This document shows, piece after piece, positions 1-9,146 of a DNA stretch of 64,000 bases (within the stretch, counting starts at the first letter, position 1; the number at the start of each line of letters is the position of its first letter). The translations under genes and the position numbers were made by a program. The stretch lies in the NCBI GenBank assembly GCA_964573015.1, contig CAZNHZ010000001.1, positions 310,001 through 374,000 on the forward strand. The letters run 5' to 3'. The stretch comes from JAPUDQ01 sp964573015. GTDB taxonomy: Bacteria; Patescibacteriota; Saccharimonadia; Saccharimonadales; Saccharimonadaceae. A model generated the notes under the pieces. That model searched no databases and was not told the DNA's origin. It worked only from the letters and a program-made list of their open reading frames with translations.

Positions 1-2
1 AG

Positions 3-572
3 TTGATTGCAGCTCATGGCGTCAAACTATCAGATATCAGTGAGGTGTATTCTCACCCCGTTGCGCTCAATCAATGCCGCGAATGGCTGGAACAAACTCT
101 GCCCGATGCCGAAATCATCGAGCATCATGACACCGCCGGAGCCGTCGCTGATGTCAAACTGCTCGACTCACCATACGCCGCTGCAATTGCCGGACGTCAA
201 GCGGCACAGCTGCATGACATGGCGATCATCGTCTCTGATATCGAAGATGAAAAAACCAACTTCACGCGATTTTTTATCCTCGATCCTACCGGCACCGCTC
301 CCGTAAACGCCAACAAAGCTTCACTTGTGCTGACAACATCACACAGGCCTGGCGCACTCTACGCTGCTCTCGGCATCTTTGATGCACATGGCGTTAACCT
401 GACGAAACTGGAATCACGCCCGATCCGCGGCCAGCGATTTCGCTATCAGTTTTTCGTCGATGCCGAATGTGACGCTGCCACCCTATCGGCAGTTATCGCT
501 GGGCTTCAGCACCAAAAGTGCTCCGTAACCATCCTCGGTCACTATCACGCTGCCGACTCGTCTACAGCGTGA
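3..572 (+). CDS. pheA: Prephenate dehydratase, C-terminal part (cut by window edge)
   Basis: The enzyme converts prephenate to phenylpyruvate in phenylalanine synthesis. The visible 189 residues hold the end of the dehydratase domain (SHPVALNQC, TAGAV, and the catalytic TRF in NFTRFF) followed by an ACT regulatory domain with the ESRP motif that binds phenylalanine. The N-terminal substrate-binding half lies left of the window, so the first codon here (TTG) is probably internal. The 3' end overlaps the convergent helicase gene by 11 bases. An aromatic amino-acid enzyme is unexpected in a genome of this reduced type. Family assignment is confident; the physiological role is inference. Confidence 0.9.
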   Translation: MIAAHGVKLSDISEVYSHPVALNQCREWLEQTLPDAEIIEHHDTAGAVADVKLLDSPYAAAIAGRQAAQLHDMAIIVSDIEDEKTNFTRFFILDPTGTAPVNANKASLVLTTSHRPGALYAALGIFDAHGVNLTKLESRPIRGQRFRYQFFVDAECDAATLSAVIAGLQHQKCSVTILGHYHAADSSTA

Positions 573-2088
573 TATCTTCGCCAAAATGTTTTTGCAGCCG
601 CAACAGGATCGAGCGCTCATGACGGCCAAACTTTTTGCTGAGTGTTCTTAGATCCGTACCGTTTTGAAATAATAACTTGAGCTCATCGTCATCTTCGGAC
701 GACCACGGCCGGTAGGCGTTCGGATGTTTTTCACGCATTTTTTCCAAACGTTCTTGCCACGATGAGGCTTTTTTCTCTTTGTCGAGAGCTTTCTTGGCCG
801 TTTGTTTGGCTCGTTTCTCAGCATTTTTTCTCAGGTACTCAAACCGTGCATGATCATCACAGGCTTTTTTGCGTAAGGACTCATCGATACGGAGCGCCTC
901 ATCGCTAATTCGCAGCGCTATACGATTGATCCCGATAAGACTCAGCCCATCGAGTGAGCGTACACGCGACAACGCGACATAGCCCATGCCCTCGACAAAC
1001 GCTCGGCGTAAATCAATCCGAGCCGCATCGAGCGTCATGCCCTGGCTCTTGTGGACCGTAATCGCATAGGCCAGCCGCAATGGTATCTGCGTGAGACCAG
1101 CACGTTTTTTGTCGCCATCGCGCAGCTCCCAGGTATCGGGCTTCATCGTCACTGTCCGGCCGCTTAGAAACTCGACGATCGGATAATTTGTCAGTACATC
1201 AAACCCTACTACCGTGCCGATGCTGCCGTTGACGTATTTGCGCTCTGGGCTGTTTTTGATTGCCATGACCAGCGCGCCTGGTTTGAGCACAAGCTTCTCC
1301 TGCGCCAAACATGATCGCTTGAGTGACGTGACATAGTTTTCACTGCCGGTTGTTTGTGCTTCGTAGATATGCTCCTCGCCCTCGAGAGCGCTCAGCCGGG
1401 CTCGGTTAATGCGATCAACATCAACATTGACCGTATGCAGCTCAGTCACGCGATCGTTGTCGAGCTCCGCTTCGACGCGTGTCAGCAATTTTTCGGCATG
1501 TCCGCGGCGGATATCACCGCGACGCAGCGCATTCAGGATATCGAGCAGCACCTCATCCTCTTGGCGATGTTGCTCGCCGAGATAGCAGATGACCGGCTCT
1601 AACTCCTGCCAAACCTCGGCATTCACTACAAAACTTCCCTGCCTGCCCTCGCTACGGTTAATCGGTGGCAGCTGGAAGAAATCCCCGCAGAGCACGACCT
1701 GAATCCCGCCAAACGGCCGCGGGTCTTGACGGACAACGCGCGCGACTTTATCGACCATATCGAGCCGATAGTCATGCATCATACTGATCTCATCGATAAC
1801 AAGCACATCGGTTAGCTCGATCGTATCACGTCGGCTCTTGAGCAGGTAATCCTCAAAATCTTGCGGCAACTCATCATGCACGCCGATACCGCTCCATGAA
1901 TGAATCGTATTGCCGCCGATATGCGTCGCCGCCAGGCCGGTCGTTGCGGTAACTGAGATATGTTTTTTGGATTTTTTGGCAGCCTGAATAAACTGATTGA
2001 GCACATACGTCTTGCCCGACCCGGCTGGGCCGGTCAGCAGGACGTTATACCCCTCCAGCATGATCTCCAGTGCCAGTTGCTGATCCAT
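562..2088 (-). CDS. PIF1-like superfamily 1 DNA helicase
   Basis: A 508-residue ATP-dependent DNA helicase. Walker A is GPAGSGKT at about residues 20-27, Walker B is VIDEIS near residue 104, and the late motifs ITVHKSQGMT and YVALSRVRS are typical of the PIF1/RecD-like group. After the helicase core comes a Lys/Glu-rich charged stretch (about residues 415-450) and a C-terminal helical segment starting near AYRPWSSEDDDE that resembles a small SANT/HTH-like DNA-binding module. The likely role is unwinding of forks, G-quadruplexes or recombination intermediates. It is convergent with pheA. The exact subfamily (PIF1 versus RecD2-like) cannot be settled by eye. Confidence 0.88.
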   Translation of the reverse strand: MDQQLALEIMLEGYNVLLTGPAGSGKTYVLNQFIQAAKKSKKHISVTATTGLAATHIGGNTIHSWSGIGVHDELPQDFEDYLLKSRRDTIELTDVLVIDEISMMHDYRLDMVDKVARVVRQDPRPFGGIQVVLCGDFFQLPPINRSEGRQGSFVVNAEVWQELEPVICYLGEQHRQEDEVLLDILNALRRGDIRRGHAEKLLTRVEAELDNDRVTELHTVNVDVDRINRARLSALEGEEHIYEAQTTGSENYVTSLKRSCLAQEKLVLKPGALVMAIKNSPERKYVNGSIGTVVGFDVLTNYPIVEFLSGRTVTMKPDTWELRDGDKKRAGLTQIPLRLAYAITVHKSQGMTLDAARIDLRRAFVEGMGYVALSRVRSLDGLSLIGINRIALRISDEALRIDESLRKKACDDHARFEYLRKNAEKRAKQTAKKALDKEKKASSWQERLEKMREKHPNAYRPWSSEDDDELKLLFQNGTDLRTLSKKFGRHERSILLRLQKHFGEDITL

Positions 2089-2158
2089 GTCTCTATTTTA
2101 GACTGAATCAGCCGATACTCGCACCGTACAATTTACTACAGCTGCCGCAGATAGAATT

Positions 2159-2695
2159 TTAGCGTTCGCAGGCAATTCCGTCACCATCGCGATCGAGACG
2201 AGTCTCGTATGATGGATCGGATTTTTTGATGTCGAAGACACCGGCGTTAAAGGCAGTGGTGCAGTTCTCAAACACTCGCCCCTGGGTCGGCTCACTTTCG
2301 CTGCGGCTCTTGACGTTGTTGTATGAGCCTTTAGTGACCTGGCCCTCGGTCGAGTCAACCGGAGTTTGCGCATCGACATAGCCTAGACCGACACCAAACC
2401 AAGCCACGGTAATAACACTCAAAATAGCAAATGCCGGACTCTTGGTGAAACCTTTTGGATCACGCACATACATAATAATCATGATCGCAAGCGGGATAAC
2501 CGGCAGGACGATTAGCCACAACAAATAACCGATAACAATGCGTTTTGTGTGCGACCAGTTTTGATAACGATATTTGGTAAACGGCAATCGGCTCAGAAGA
2601 TAGTCCGCCCCTCTTAGAAAAATGCCTTTTTGCTCACCCCGAGTTGTTACTGTTGGCTCACCCGTAGTTTGACGACGTTTCACCTGTGTCATCAT
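2159..2695 (-). CDS. Membrane protein with C-terminal Excalibur domain
   Basis: A 178-residue protein with a basic N-terminus, two hydrophobic segments (about residues 53-75 and 88-105) and a C-terminal Excalibur-type motif: FENCTTAFNAG, then LDRDGDGIACER, the DxDxDGxxCE calcium-binding signature with paired cysteines. The Excalibur domain would lie outside the membrane. An AGGAGG Shine-Dalgarno sequence precedes two consecutive ATGs; the second, at 2692, has the better spacing. Excalibur domains are found on surface proteins; no specific role can be given. It has no obvious operon partner and lies between the helicase and MMPL genes. Confidence 0.75.
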   Translation of the reverse strand: MMTQVKRRQTTGEPTVTTRGEQKGIFLRGADYLLSRLPFTKYRYQNWSHTKRIVIGYLLWLIVLPVIPLAIMIIMYVRDPKGFTKSPAFAILSVITVAWFGVGLGYVDAQTPVDSTEGQVTKGSYNNVKSRSESEPTQGRVFENCTTAFNAGVFDIKKSDPSYETRLDRDGDGIACER

Positions 2696-2744
2696 GGCCT
2701 CCTGATTAACTTAGCGATACTATACCAGATTGTTATCGAGATAG

Positions 2745-5066
2745 CTACTGTTTTTTCGTCAGCTTGCTCGGCCACCAGACTATCGAGCCGATGTCTTTTA
2801 TGAGTGCTGGTACTAAGAGTGAACGAACGATGATGGTATCGAGTAGCACACCAAATGCTACGATAAACGCCAGCTGGAACAAGAACAGAATCGGGATCAC
2901 AGCAAGTGCTGCAAATGTGGCAGAAAGGACGATACCTGCGCTTGTGATCACACCACCAGTAACGACGAGCCCTTTGATGACACCCTTTTGCGTGCCTAGC
3001 TTGATTGACTCCTCACGCACCCTCGTCATCAGGAAGATATTGTAATCAATCCCTAGCGCTACTAAGAACACAAATCCATACAGAATGACAGACGGATCAG
3101 CTCCTGGGAATTGCCACACGTGGTTAAACAATATTGCGGCAACGCCAAGGCTTGCGCCAAATGATACGACGGTCGTTAGAAGCAGTAATATCGGAGCAAC
3201 AATCGAGCGGAGCAACAACATCAATATGATCGTAATAGCCACAAGGACCACCGGGATAATTACCTTCCTGTCGTGAATCGATGCAGTGTTAGTATCGAGC
3301 TGGACCGCAGTCGGACCACCGACAAGTGAGTCGCCATCGACGTTTCGAGCTAACTGACGAATCCGAACGATAGTATCTTTCGCTTGTTGTGAATCGGGAG
3401 CGTCAGTAAGGGTCACCTGCAAAACAACTTCATTGTCCACCGTCTTTGGTTCTGCGCCTTTGAAAGGATATGCATCATTAACAATGGTATCAACACTTGG
3501 AATATTGCTTCGAGCATTATCAAATATCATAGCTGCGGCAACAGGCCCAATTTGATTGGCTAATTCTTCTTCTTGTTTTAAAATTTCAGCTAATTTAGCA
3601 TCGATATCTTTTTGCACCTCTCCCTTTATCTCTGCTTTGATCTCTGCTTCCTGAGGAGCCAAGGGTTTGAAGCCGCTAGCACTATTGTTCGCTTGTACAA
3701 CAACAGAATCTACTCCCTTGTCGCGCTTTACTGCGGCACCTGTTTGTTCGTATTTGTCTGCTTTAGTAATTATGTAAGCCGGACTTCCTGACCCGTCTGG
3801 GAAATGCTTACTTAGAAGCGCCTGCCCTTCGCGAGCCTCAGACTTACCGAGTATCAATTGACTCTGTTCGACACCGTCAGCCTTTATCTGTAGGTATCCG
3901 ATCGAGGCAACAAGCAAGAAGAGTGCTGTTACGATCCAAATAGGACGTGGATGCGCGGATACAAAATCACCAACCTGATGCCACAAGCCTTTTTGCAATT
4001 TTGCCTCATGTGCTTTACGACTTTGCTCATCGGCCTTCGGACTGACCGGCCAGAAGCTTGCCCTACCAAGTGCATACAAAATGACTGGCAAGAACGTAAA
4101 TGCAGACAGCATCGCAAACGCAATACCAATTGCGCCGACAGGACCGAGTGCTTTATTTGATGCTAGGTCGCTGAGCAATAGACACAATAGTCCGACAATA
4201 ACCGTACCGCCACTTGCTAAAATTGGCTCAAAGGCACCTCGAAGTGCTGCGTGCGTTGCATCCCATTTTGATGACAAACGATAAAGTTCTTCTCGGTACC
4301 GAGCAATATAAAGCAGCGAGTAATCCGTTGCTGCACCGATGACCAAGATAAAGAGGATCCCCTGCACTTGTCCGTTGAGCTGGATAAGGTCAATTTTTGC
4401 GAGGTTCCATACCACCAAGATACTTGCAGTCAGTGCAAACATACTGGTAAGCAACACGATGATTGGTAGCAATACCGAGCGGTATACAATAACCAAAATG
4501 ACAAAGACAACCGCAAGTGCCGTCAGCAACAATATGCCATCAATACCCGCAAATGCTTTTGTAAGGTCTCCGGCGAAGCCCGCAGGCCCAGTGATCGTGT
4601 AGTTTACACCGTCGAGTTTTGGTTGCTTTAGCGCACCGTTAAGCTTCTCGAGTACATCAACAATCTTTTCGTCAGTATCCACCTGCGCGATAATAATCGC
4701 CGCCTTTTTGTCTTCGGAGACAATAGCAGGAGATATCTCGTCACTTATGCCAGGTACTTTCGTCAACGAATCACGCCTATCATCAACTGTTTTTTGTTCC
4801 ACTTCATCAAACGTACCGTCTTTTGCCGTAAAGACGACGATCGCTGGTATTGACGTATCATCACGGAATTTTTCTAATTCACGGTTAACTTTTGTCGCTT
4901 CAGCGCTCTCTGGCAAGAAAGCGGCAAGATCAACATCAGAAACCTCTTCGATCCTCCCAAAATACGGCCCGCCAAGTGCAGCCAGACCAAACCAAATAGA
5001 TATCAGGACCGTCGGTATAGCAATTCGTAGCCACAATCGCACTTTCCACGTTCGTTTCTTTGTCAT
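2745..5066 (-). CDS. MMPL/RND-family membrane transporter
   Basis: A 773-residue MMPL-type transporter. It has the duplicated RND layout: a first transmembrane helix (about 12-32), an extracellular loop, a bundle of five or six helices (about 170-335), another helix near 375, a second long extracellular loop (about 395-590), and a final bundle ending in a basic tail. Conserved features are GAATDYSLLYIARYREE in the first half and FLVALGIDYNIFLMTRVREE in the second, the GxxxDY/F proton-relay signature. Members export lipids or hydrophobic compounds using the proton gradient. The AAAGGGGA upstream supports the start. The substrate is unknown. Confidence 0.9.
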   Translation of the reverse strand: MTKKRTWKVRLWLRIAIPTVLISIWFGLAALGGPYFGRIEEVSDVDLAAFLPESAEATKVNRELEKFRDDTSIPAIVVFTAKDGTFDEVEQKTVDDRRDSLTKVPGISDEISPAIVSEDKKAAIIIAQVDTDEKIVDVLEKLNGALKQPKLDGVNYTITGPAGFAGDLTKAFAGIDGILLLTALAVVFVILVIVYRSVLLPIIVLLTSMFALTASILVVWNLAKIDLIQLNGQVQGILFILVIGAATDYSLLYIARYREELYRLSSKWDATHAALRGAFEPILASGGTVIVGLLCLLLSDLASNKALGPVGAIGIAFAMLSAFTFLPVILYALGRASFWPVSPKADEQSRKAHEAKLQKGLWHQVGDFVSAHPRPIWIVTALFLLVASIGYLQIKADGVEQSQLILGKSEAREGQALLSKHFPDGSGSPAYIITKADKYEQTGAAVKRDKGVDSVVVQANNSASGFKPLAPQEAEIKAEIKGEVQKDIDAKLAEILKQEEELANQIGPVAAAMIFDNARSNIPSVDTIVNDAYPFKGAEPKTVDNEVVLQVTLTDAPDSQQAKDTIVRIRQLARNVDGDSLVGGPTAVQLDTNTASIHDRKVIIPVVLVAITIILMLLLRSIVAPILLLLTTVVSFGASLGVAAILFNHVWQFPGADPSVILYGFVFLVALGIDYNIFLMTRVREESIKLGTQKGVIKGLVVTGGVITSAGIVLSATFAALAVIPILFLFQLAFIVAFGVLLDTIIVRSLLVPALIKDIGSIVWWPSKLTKKQ

Positions 5067-5132
5067 ATATTCCCCTTTATTACACTCAAGTATAAAGGAG
5101 TCGAGCCCCTAACACTATCACAATTGTGAATT

Positions 5133-5699
5133 TTACACGTCACGGATAGGTCTGATCAATCGAAGTTCTTTCACCTCGCTTTCGCCGTCTCCTTTGACGT
5201 TGTATAAAATCTCGTTATCAGCACAAAAATAGTCACCATTTGGCAGACGAAGATACAGTTGCGCTTTCGTATACGAGCGGCTGGTTAGTTTATCACCGCT
5301 GTATACTTTGAACTCACGCTCTTGACCTGGCTCAAGGGAGTGATTCATTTCCGTTGTCTGTCCGAGCAAAATCATTTTATCGACAAAAACCGCAGTCGTG
5401 CCATGGTTTGAAAACCGCACCCAAATTTCCCTATGGTCGCCGCTCTCGTGCCACTCGACATTTTCGCATAACACGTCTGGAGTAATTTTCCGTCCGTCTT
5501 TTACATACGGATCAGCAATCTCCATAGGTTTCGTTTGGACTAGCGCCTCTTGGATCGGCTCACCCGGCAACACACTCGGGCTATCTTCGATATACGGCTC
5601 TTGTGGCGTACCAAGATGTGTTGATTCTGGTGGCGTATCAGACACACGAAACACCGGTTCACCTTTGAACATCCGCGCTAGCCCTTCAAAAAATCCCAT
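5133..5699 (-). CDS. Conserved-looking protein of unknown function
   Basis: I do not recognise this 188-residue protein. It starts with a short amphipathic segment (MGFFEGLARMFKG), then a Pro/Glu-rich low-complexity stretch (about 20-70), then a compact domain rich in beta-strand (about 75-185) with WHESGDHREIWVRFSNHG and YFCADNEILYNV. It has no signal peptide or membrane helix. It follows the membrane-protein gene 5701-6816 by a single base on the same strand, so the two are probably co-transcribed and may act together. Confidence 0.6.
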   Translation of the reverse strand: MGFFEGLARMFKGEPVFRVSDTPPESTHLGTPQEPYIEDSPSVLPGEPIQEALVQTKPMEIADPYVKDGRKITPDVLCENVEWHESGDHREIWVRFSNHGTTAVFVDKMILLGQTTEMNHSLEPGQEREFKVYSGDKLTSRSYTKAQLYLRLPNGDYFCADNEILYNVKGDGESEVKELRLIRPIRDV

Positions 5700-5700
5700 A

Positions 5701-6816
5701 CTATTTTCCTCCGCTTCTCATAAATCGTTTTATATAACCAACAACAACCGCAAGCACAACCAGTACGTAGAACTCTTGAATCACAAAACTTCGGAATTCG
5801 GGTACTGCTAAATTTATCAGCTGCGTGAAAACGAACCATACGGCTATAGCTATCAAAATCACGCTATAACCTGTCTTGAGACGTTTTCCTGAGGGCGCAA
5901 CAACGTTTTCATCCCGACTTGCAACGCGTTCGTCCGCATAGTAGTTTGATTGCTGCTCAACCTCATGCCCTAATTTCTTGATGATATTGTATACCGAGCT
6001 AATAAACCGTTCGTTTTCAAGGCTATAGGGCCCGTCAAAATACACATAGAGTTGGTCATCTATGATCTCAGCGTCTATATCATACCCACTTTCTATAAAT
6101 GCGAGCATGACGTCAGGTGTGAATACATAGAGCGCATCACTCTCGTATTCCTTTGGTGCGTACAGTGTAAATGACTCGTTAAAATCCCCTTCGAGACTGA
6201 GTTTCTGATCGGACGAAAATATTGTTGGAAGATTTGTGAATTTCCAAAAATTATTTTTTACATTATCCAGCACTATATGAGGCAATTTTCTTGTAAGTGT
6301 CTTTCTGGCAAAGCACAGCGTATGTATCTGTCTACTCCGGCCGCTGCCTGTTGTGTATTGGTATGTACCTATCAACGAACCGTCACTTGTGTCTTCCAGC
6401 AGCACCTGCAAATACCTGTCACTCCCATGCTGAAAATACAAACCGTTGTAGCCTGGGTCGGGTACATTAAACTGCGCAACCATGCCGTTAGCCACCGCCA
6501 TTCGAGCAAGCTTTACCTGGGTAACTGCTTTTTTATAGAACGTATACGGCACGAGAGCCAATACTACCAACCCGACGAGTAGCAATATAGCATTTACCGC
6601 TATTGGTGCCTGTGCGAGTAAAGACACATAGAGTACTAACGTTACCATTCCTACAAATATGGCTACGGCTACTATCGAAGCCATATTCCGTGGGTACAGT
6701 GATTTCAGATAGGGCTTCGCCTCATCACATCTCACTGGCAAAGCGTATGACGAAAGATCAAGCTGCTTCACTAACCTCAACCCCACGCCAGAAAGCAACA
6801 AAGTTTGTAAAATCAC
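5701..6816 (-). CDS. Membrane protein of unknown function
   Basis: A protein of up to 371 residues with two hydrophobic helices near residues 47-90, a long soluble middle domain (about 110-310), and two C-terminal helices (about 318-335 and 345-363) before a basic tail. The middle domain contains FFKFTNLP-like and YDIDAEIIDDQLYVYF stretches and may be cytoplasmic. The longest frame overlaps the upstream DUF427 gene by 59 bases, so the true start may be an internal GTG near 6771 or 6735. It is followed immediately by the 188-residue unknown protein. The function cannot be assigned. Confidence 0.6.
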   Translation of the reverse strand: MILQTLLLSGVGLRLVKQLDLSSYALPVRCDEAKPYLKSLYPRNMASIVAVAIFVGMVTLVLYVSLLAQAPIAVNAILLLVGLVVLALVPYTFYKKAVTQVKLARMAVANGMVAQFNVPDPGYNGLYFQHGSDRYLQVLLEDTSDGSLIGTYQYTTGSGRSRQIHTLCFARKTLTRKLPHIVLDNVKNNFWKFTNLPTIFSSDQKLSLEGDFNESFTLYAPKEYESDALYVFTPDVMLAFIESGYDIDAEIIDDQLYVYFDGPYSLENERFISSVYNIIKKLGHEVEQQSNYYADERVASRDENVVAPSGKRLKTGYSVILIAIAVWFVFTQLINLAVPEFRSFVIQEFYVLVVLAVVVGYIKRFMRSGGK

Positions 6817-7066
6817 CTACCCGTACTACCGAGCCGTCTTTTGGTTCAGGGTAATACCACGCGGCATCCTCGTTCGTCTCACCGTTTACGATGACGTTGT
6901 AATAGCTGGCTTCGCCTTTCCAGTGACATTCCGTATGCGTGTTGCTCGGCGTGAAATATTCTTGTTTCACGGCACTCGGAGGAAAATACCAGTTGCCTTC
7001 GATCCGTAACATATCATCTTTTTCAGCACTTGCGAGCACTATACCATTCCATGTTGCCTTAATCAT
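6758..7066 (-). CDS. DUF427 domain protein
   Basis: A small soluble protein of about 102 residues. The sequence WNGIVLASAEKDDMLRIEGNW, followed by CHWKGEASYY and AAWYYPEPKDG, matches the DUF427 family, whose small beta-rich domain is widespread in bacteria and has no settled function. The start is placed at 7066 because TAGGAGG lies just upstream; a longer frame begins at 7087. Its 3' end overlaps the longest possible frame of the downstream membrane-protein gene. Confidence 0.8.
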   Translation of the reverse strand: MIKATWNGIVLASAEKDDMLRIEGNWYFPPSAVKQEYFTPSNTHTECHWKGEASYYNVIVNGETNEDAAWYYPEPKDGSVVRVGDFTNFVAFWRGVEVSEAA

Positions 7067-7202
7067 ATGCCTCCTAAGCTTATGCATCTATTGTAACACC
7101 GCGTTATACAAGTATATGTAGACAAAGGAGATGATTACCAGCCATGAAAAAATAACATCCCCCGACACCACAGGTAATGTAACATTTGTGAAAGGATGTA
7201 CG

Positions 7203-7262
7203 ATGTCAAAAGGTAAAAGTCGACCAAAATGTGAACTCAAAAAACCAAAAAAGACTGAATAA
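7203..7262 (+). CDS. Probable 19-residue Lys/Pro-rich microprotein
   Basis: A short ORF encodes MSKGKSRPKCELKKPKKTE. It has a good ribosome binding site (AAAGGA at 7191-7196, six bases before the ATG) and is followed at once by a strong intrinsic terminator at 7270-7298. The peptide is very basic, with a KKPKK tail. Short peptides of this general look are annotated in many bacteria without a function. An in-frame upstream ATG at 7131 would give 43 residues, but its Shine-Dalgarno sequence touches the start codon. Whether it is translated is inference. Confidence 0.5.
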   Translation: MSKGKSRPKCELKKPKKTE

Positions 7263-7269
7263 GCATGAT

Positions 7270-7298
7270 ACGAGCGGGATCAATTCCCGCTCGTTTTA
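7270..7298 (+). terminator. Intrinsic terminator after the microprotein
   Basis: A perfect 10-bp stem (ACGAGCGGGA with TCCCGCTCGT), a five-base loop and a following T run. It ends the short transcript that carries the 19-residue ORF and separates it from msrA. Confidence 0.85.
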
Positions 7299-7331
7299 TC
7301 TTCCAAACCCGATACACGCTATAATGGTGGT

Positions 7332-7856
7332 ATGACAACATACGTACTCGCTGGTGGGTGTTTCTGGTGTTTAGACGCGATATTCCGTGAACTTCGTGGT
7401 GTGACCGAATCACTGTGCGGATACGCGGGTGGTTCAGAAACCGACGCAAACTACTACGCCGTAGCTAGCGGCACAACCGATCATGCTGAAGCTGTGAAAG
7501 TCACATTCGATGAGTCTGTTCTACCCAAAGAAGTCCTACTCGACATTTTCTTTGCTATACATGATCCCACATCTCAAAACCGCCAGGGTGCAGACGCCGG
7601 CCCGCAGTACCGCTCGGCGATGTTTTACGCGGACAATGACCAACAAAAACAATTCGAAGCAGCGATTAAACGCGTTTCTACCGACTACAGTGATCCTATC
7701 GTCACCGTCCTCTCCGCTATCGAATCCTTTTACGTAGCCGAGCCCGAGCACCAAGATTATTACAATCAAAATCCATTCAGCGGGTATTGTAGTTTTGTGA
7801 TCTCACCAAAAGTCAAAAAGACAAGAAAAAACTTTTCAAAGTACCTTCTGACCTAA
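7332..7856 (+). CDS. msrA: Peptide methionine sulfoxide reductase MsrA
   Basis: A 174-residue MsrA that reduces methionine-S-sulfoxide in damaged proteins. The active-site GCFWC motif has its catalytic cysteine at residue 10. GYAGG, the HAEAV segment and YFAIHDPTS-like motif (here FFAIHDPTSQNRQG) follow, and a possible resolving cysteine lies in SGYCSF near the C-terminus. No MsrB domain is fused. A TATAAT box at 7320-7325 lies six bases before the ATG, implying a leaderless transcript. It stands alone on the plus strand between minus-strand genes. Confidence 0.96.
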   Translation: MTTYVLAGGCFWCLDAIFRELRGVTESLCGYAGGSETDANYYAVASGTTDHAEAVKVTFDESVLPKEVLLDIFFAIHDPTSQNRQGADAGPQYRSAMFYADNDQQKQFEAAIKRVSTDYSDPIVTVLSAIESFYVAEPEHQDYYNQNPFSGYCSFVISPKVKKTRKNFSKYLLT

Positions 7857-7864
7857 AAGATATT

Positions 7865-8401
7865 TTACGCAGAGTAAAACAGCTCCATAGAACCATCAAC
7901 CCTATAAACAGCGATTTCGCGTGACTCAGTTCCTTCTTTTTGTATTTTTCTTACGTTATCACGCTCAGCTTTTGAGTAACCCCTTAGCAATACATCAACA
8001 TCATCGCTCTTTTTTACGACAATATGGTCACTCCAGTATCCAAGTTTCTTTGGTCGGGGGATCATCAATAGCACTGCTTTGTATATATCATCCGTCTCAG
8101 CAACAAACTGTTTGTGGTCGGTATCGTCGCTTTCAGCTGTTGCGATAGCTTGTATCGGCTTGTCGCCAGTCCAACGCTCCACAATATCTGCTATGCGCTC
8201 CATATCTTCTACAAAATCATACTGAACCGATACAAAATAAAAGTCTTCGTCGTCCTTACCAGTGGTGCGAAACAAAAACATGAATATGTCTGGTGTGTAC
8301 GCTTGATACAATATTGGCGTAATGTAATCCACCGCTCCCGGCATGAAAGGATCAATTATAGATTCTAGATATTCTTTACTAAATGCATTGAAATTACTCA
8401 T
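7865..8401 (-). CDS. Soluble protein of unknown function
   Basis: About 178 residues from the ATG at 8401. I do not recognise the family. The sequence is acidic and mixed alpha/beta, with motifs EDFYFVSVQYDF, VERWTGDKPIQAIATAES and GYSKAERDNVRKIQ. It has no signal peptide or membrane segment. The start at 8401 is preferred over 8446 because a TATAAT box (8408-8413) sits exactly six bases upstream, as for other apparently leaderless genes here. It ends nine bases from the convergent msrA. Confidence 0.6.
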   Translation of the reverse strand: MSNFNAFSKEYLESIIDPFMPGAVDYITPILYQAYTPDIFMFLFRTTGKDDEDFYFVSVQYDFVEDMERIADIVERWTGDKPIQAIATAESDDTDHKQFVAETDDIYKAVLLMIPRPKKLGYWSDHIVVKKSDDVDVLLRGYSKAERDNVRKIQKEGTESREIAVYRVDGSMELFYSA

Positions 8402-8484
8402 AGTCGTATTATAAGCCATACTACTAGCTTTTGGGCACAACTTCATTATTGGATCCCTATGAGTTATTTCTATTATGTAGTATA

Positions 8485-9000
8485 TCAGCTATGGTACTGC
8501 GACAGTTCAACCGGCAGCCCAAGCTCGTGCGCCCGCTCTACCGTCAGCAGCGTACCGGCCGGTAGCTTGGAGGCGGTCGCGTTGCCCTCGAGATAAAAGG
8601 CTGCCACCCGAGCCGCCTTACGCAGTATTCGCTCATTGCGCGCATAAAATGCCTCGGGCGTCAGATCGGTCGCTTCGGCCGGTTCGATAACTGCTTTTGG
8701 GTCGTACTCCGTGAGTGTATACAGATGTGAGATCGTCTCTTCGGCATCGGCTGCAACACATTTACCCTCGCCTGCACGGCGCAGCAGACTATCCTCATAT
8801 GTCCGCAAACTCGTCGGCAAATAGACCCGTGCTTTCGCACCGCAGGCTACTGCGGCCATCGTTGCCGCCGTATCGACGCCGGTACTGCCGCCGGATACAA
8901 TACCCCACCCCTGCTCTGCCGCCTCCTGCACACGCCGCTCTACGTCCCGTCGCATCTGCGGCGTCGCTTCCCTAGTACCGATGACTGCCAACCATTTCAT
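8485..9000 (-). CDS. SLOG/DprA-like Rossmann-fold protein
   Basis: About 171 residues related to the DprA/Smf and LOG superfamily. The signature runs MKWLAVIGTREATP at the N-terminus, then GWGIVSGGSTGVDTAA, the nucleotide- or DNA-binding glycine loop, and later YARNERILRKAA, matching the RN-x-x-I segment of DprA. It lacks the extra N- and C-terminal domains of full DprA, so it may bind single-stranded DNA or a nucleotide ligand. The start is at 9000 because GGAAG lies at a suitable distance; the frame is open to 9030. The exact role is uncertain. Confidence 0.75.
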   Translation of the reverse strand: MKWLAVIGTREATPQMRRDVERRVQEAAEQGWGIVSGGSTGVDTAATMAAVACGAKARVYLPTSLRTYEDSLLRRAGEGKCVAADAEETISHLYTLTEYDPKAVIEPAEATDLTPEAFYARNERILRKAARVAAFYLEGNATASKLPAGTLLTVERAHELGLPVELSQYHS

Positions 9001-9111
9001 ACGACTTCCTTTCGCCTTATTATCGGCCAAATGTTGATATGCTTTTAAGTTTCCTAACTTACGCGTTTTTCGTCAATATCAGCTCAAGTCTTGATATACG
9101 AACATCATATA

Positions 9112-9140
9112 TTGACAATATGTGCAATAGCTGCTAAAAT
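9112..9140 (+). promoter_or_regulatory. Strong sigma70-type promoter for a small RNA
   Basis: TTGACA at 9112-9117 and TAAAAT at 9135-9140 are separated by exactly 17 bases. No ORF with a ribosome binding site lies downstream before the terminator at 9195-9221, so this promoter appears to drive a short non-coding transcript. Confidence 0.8.
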
Positions 9141-9146
9141 TACTAC

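Noticed and set aside
7144..7155. Three-codon minigene ATG AAA AAA TAA
   Set aside because: The ribosome binding site is too far away and such a short frame is expected by chance.
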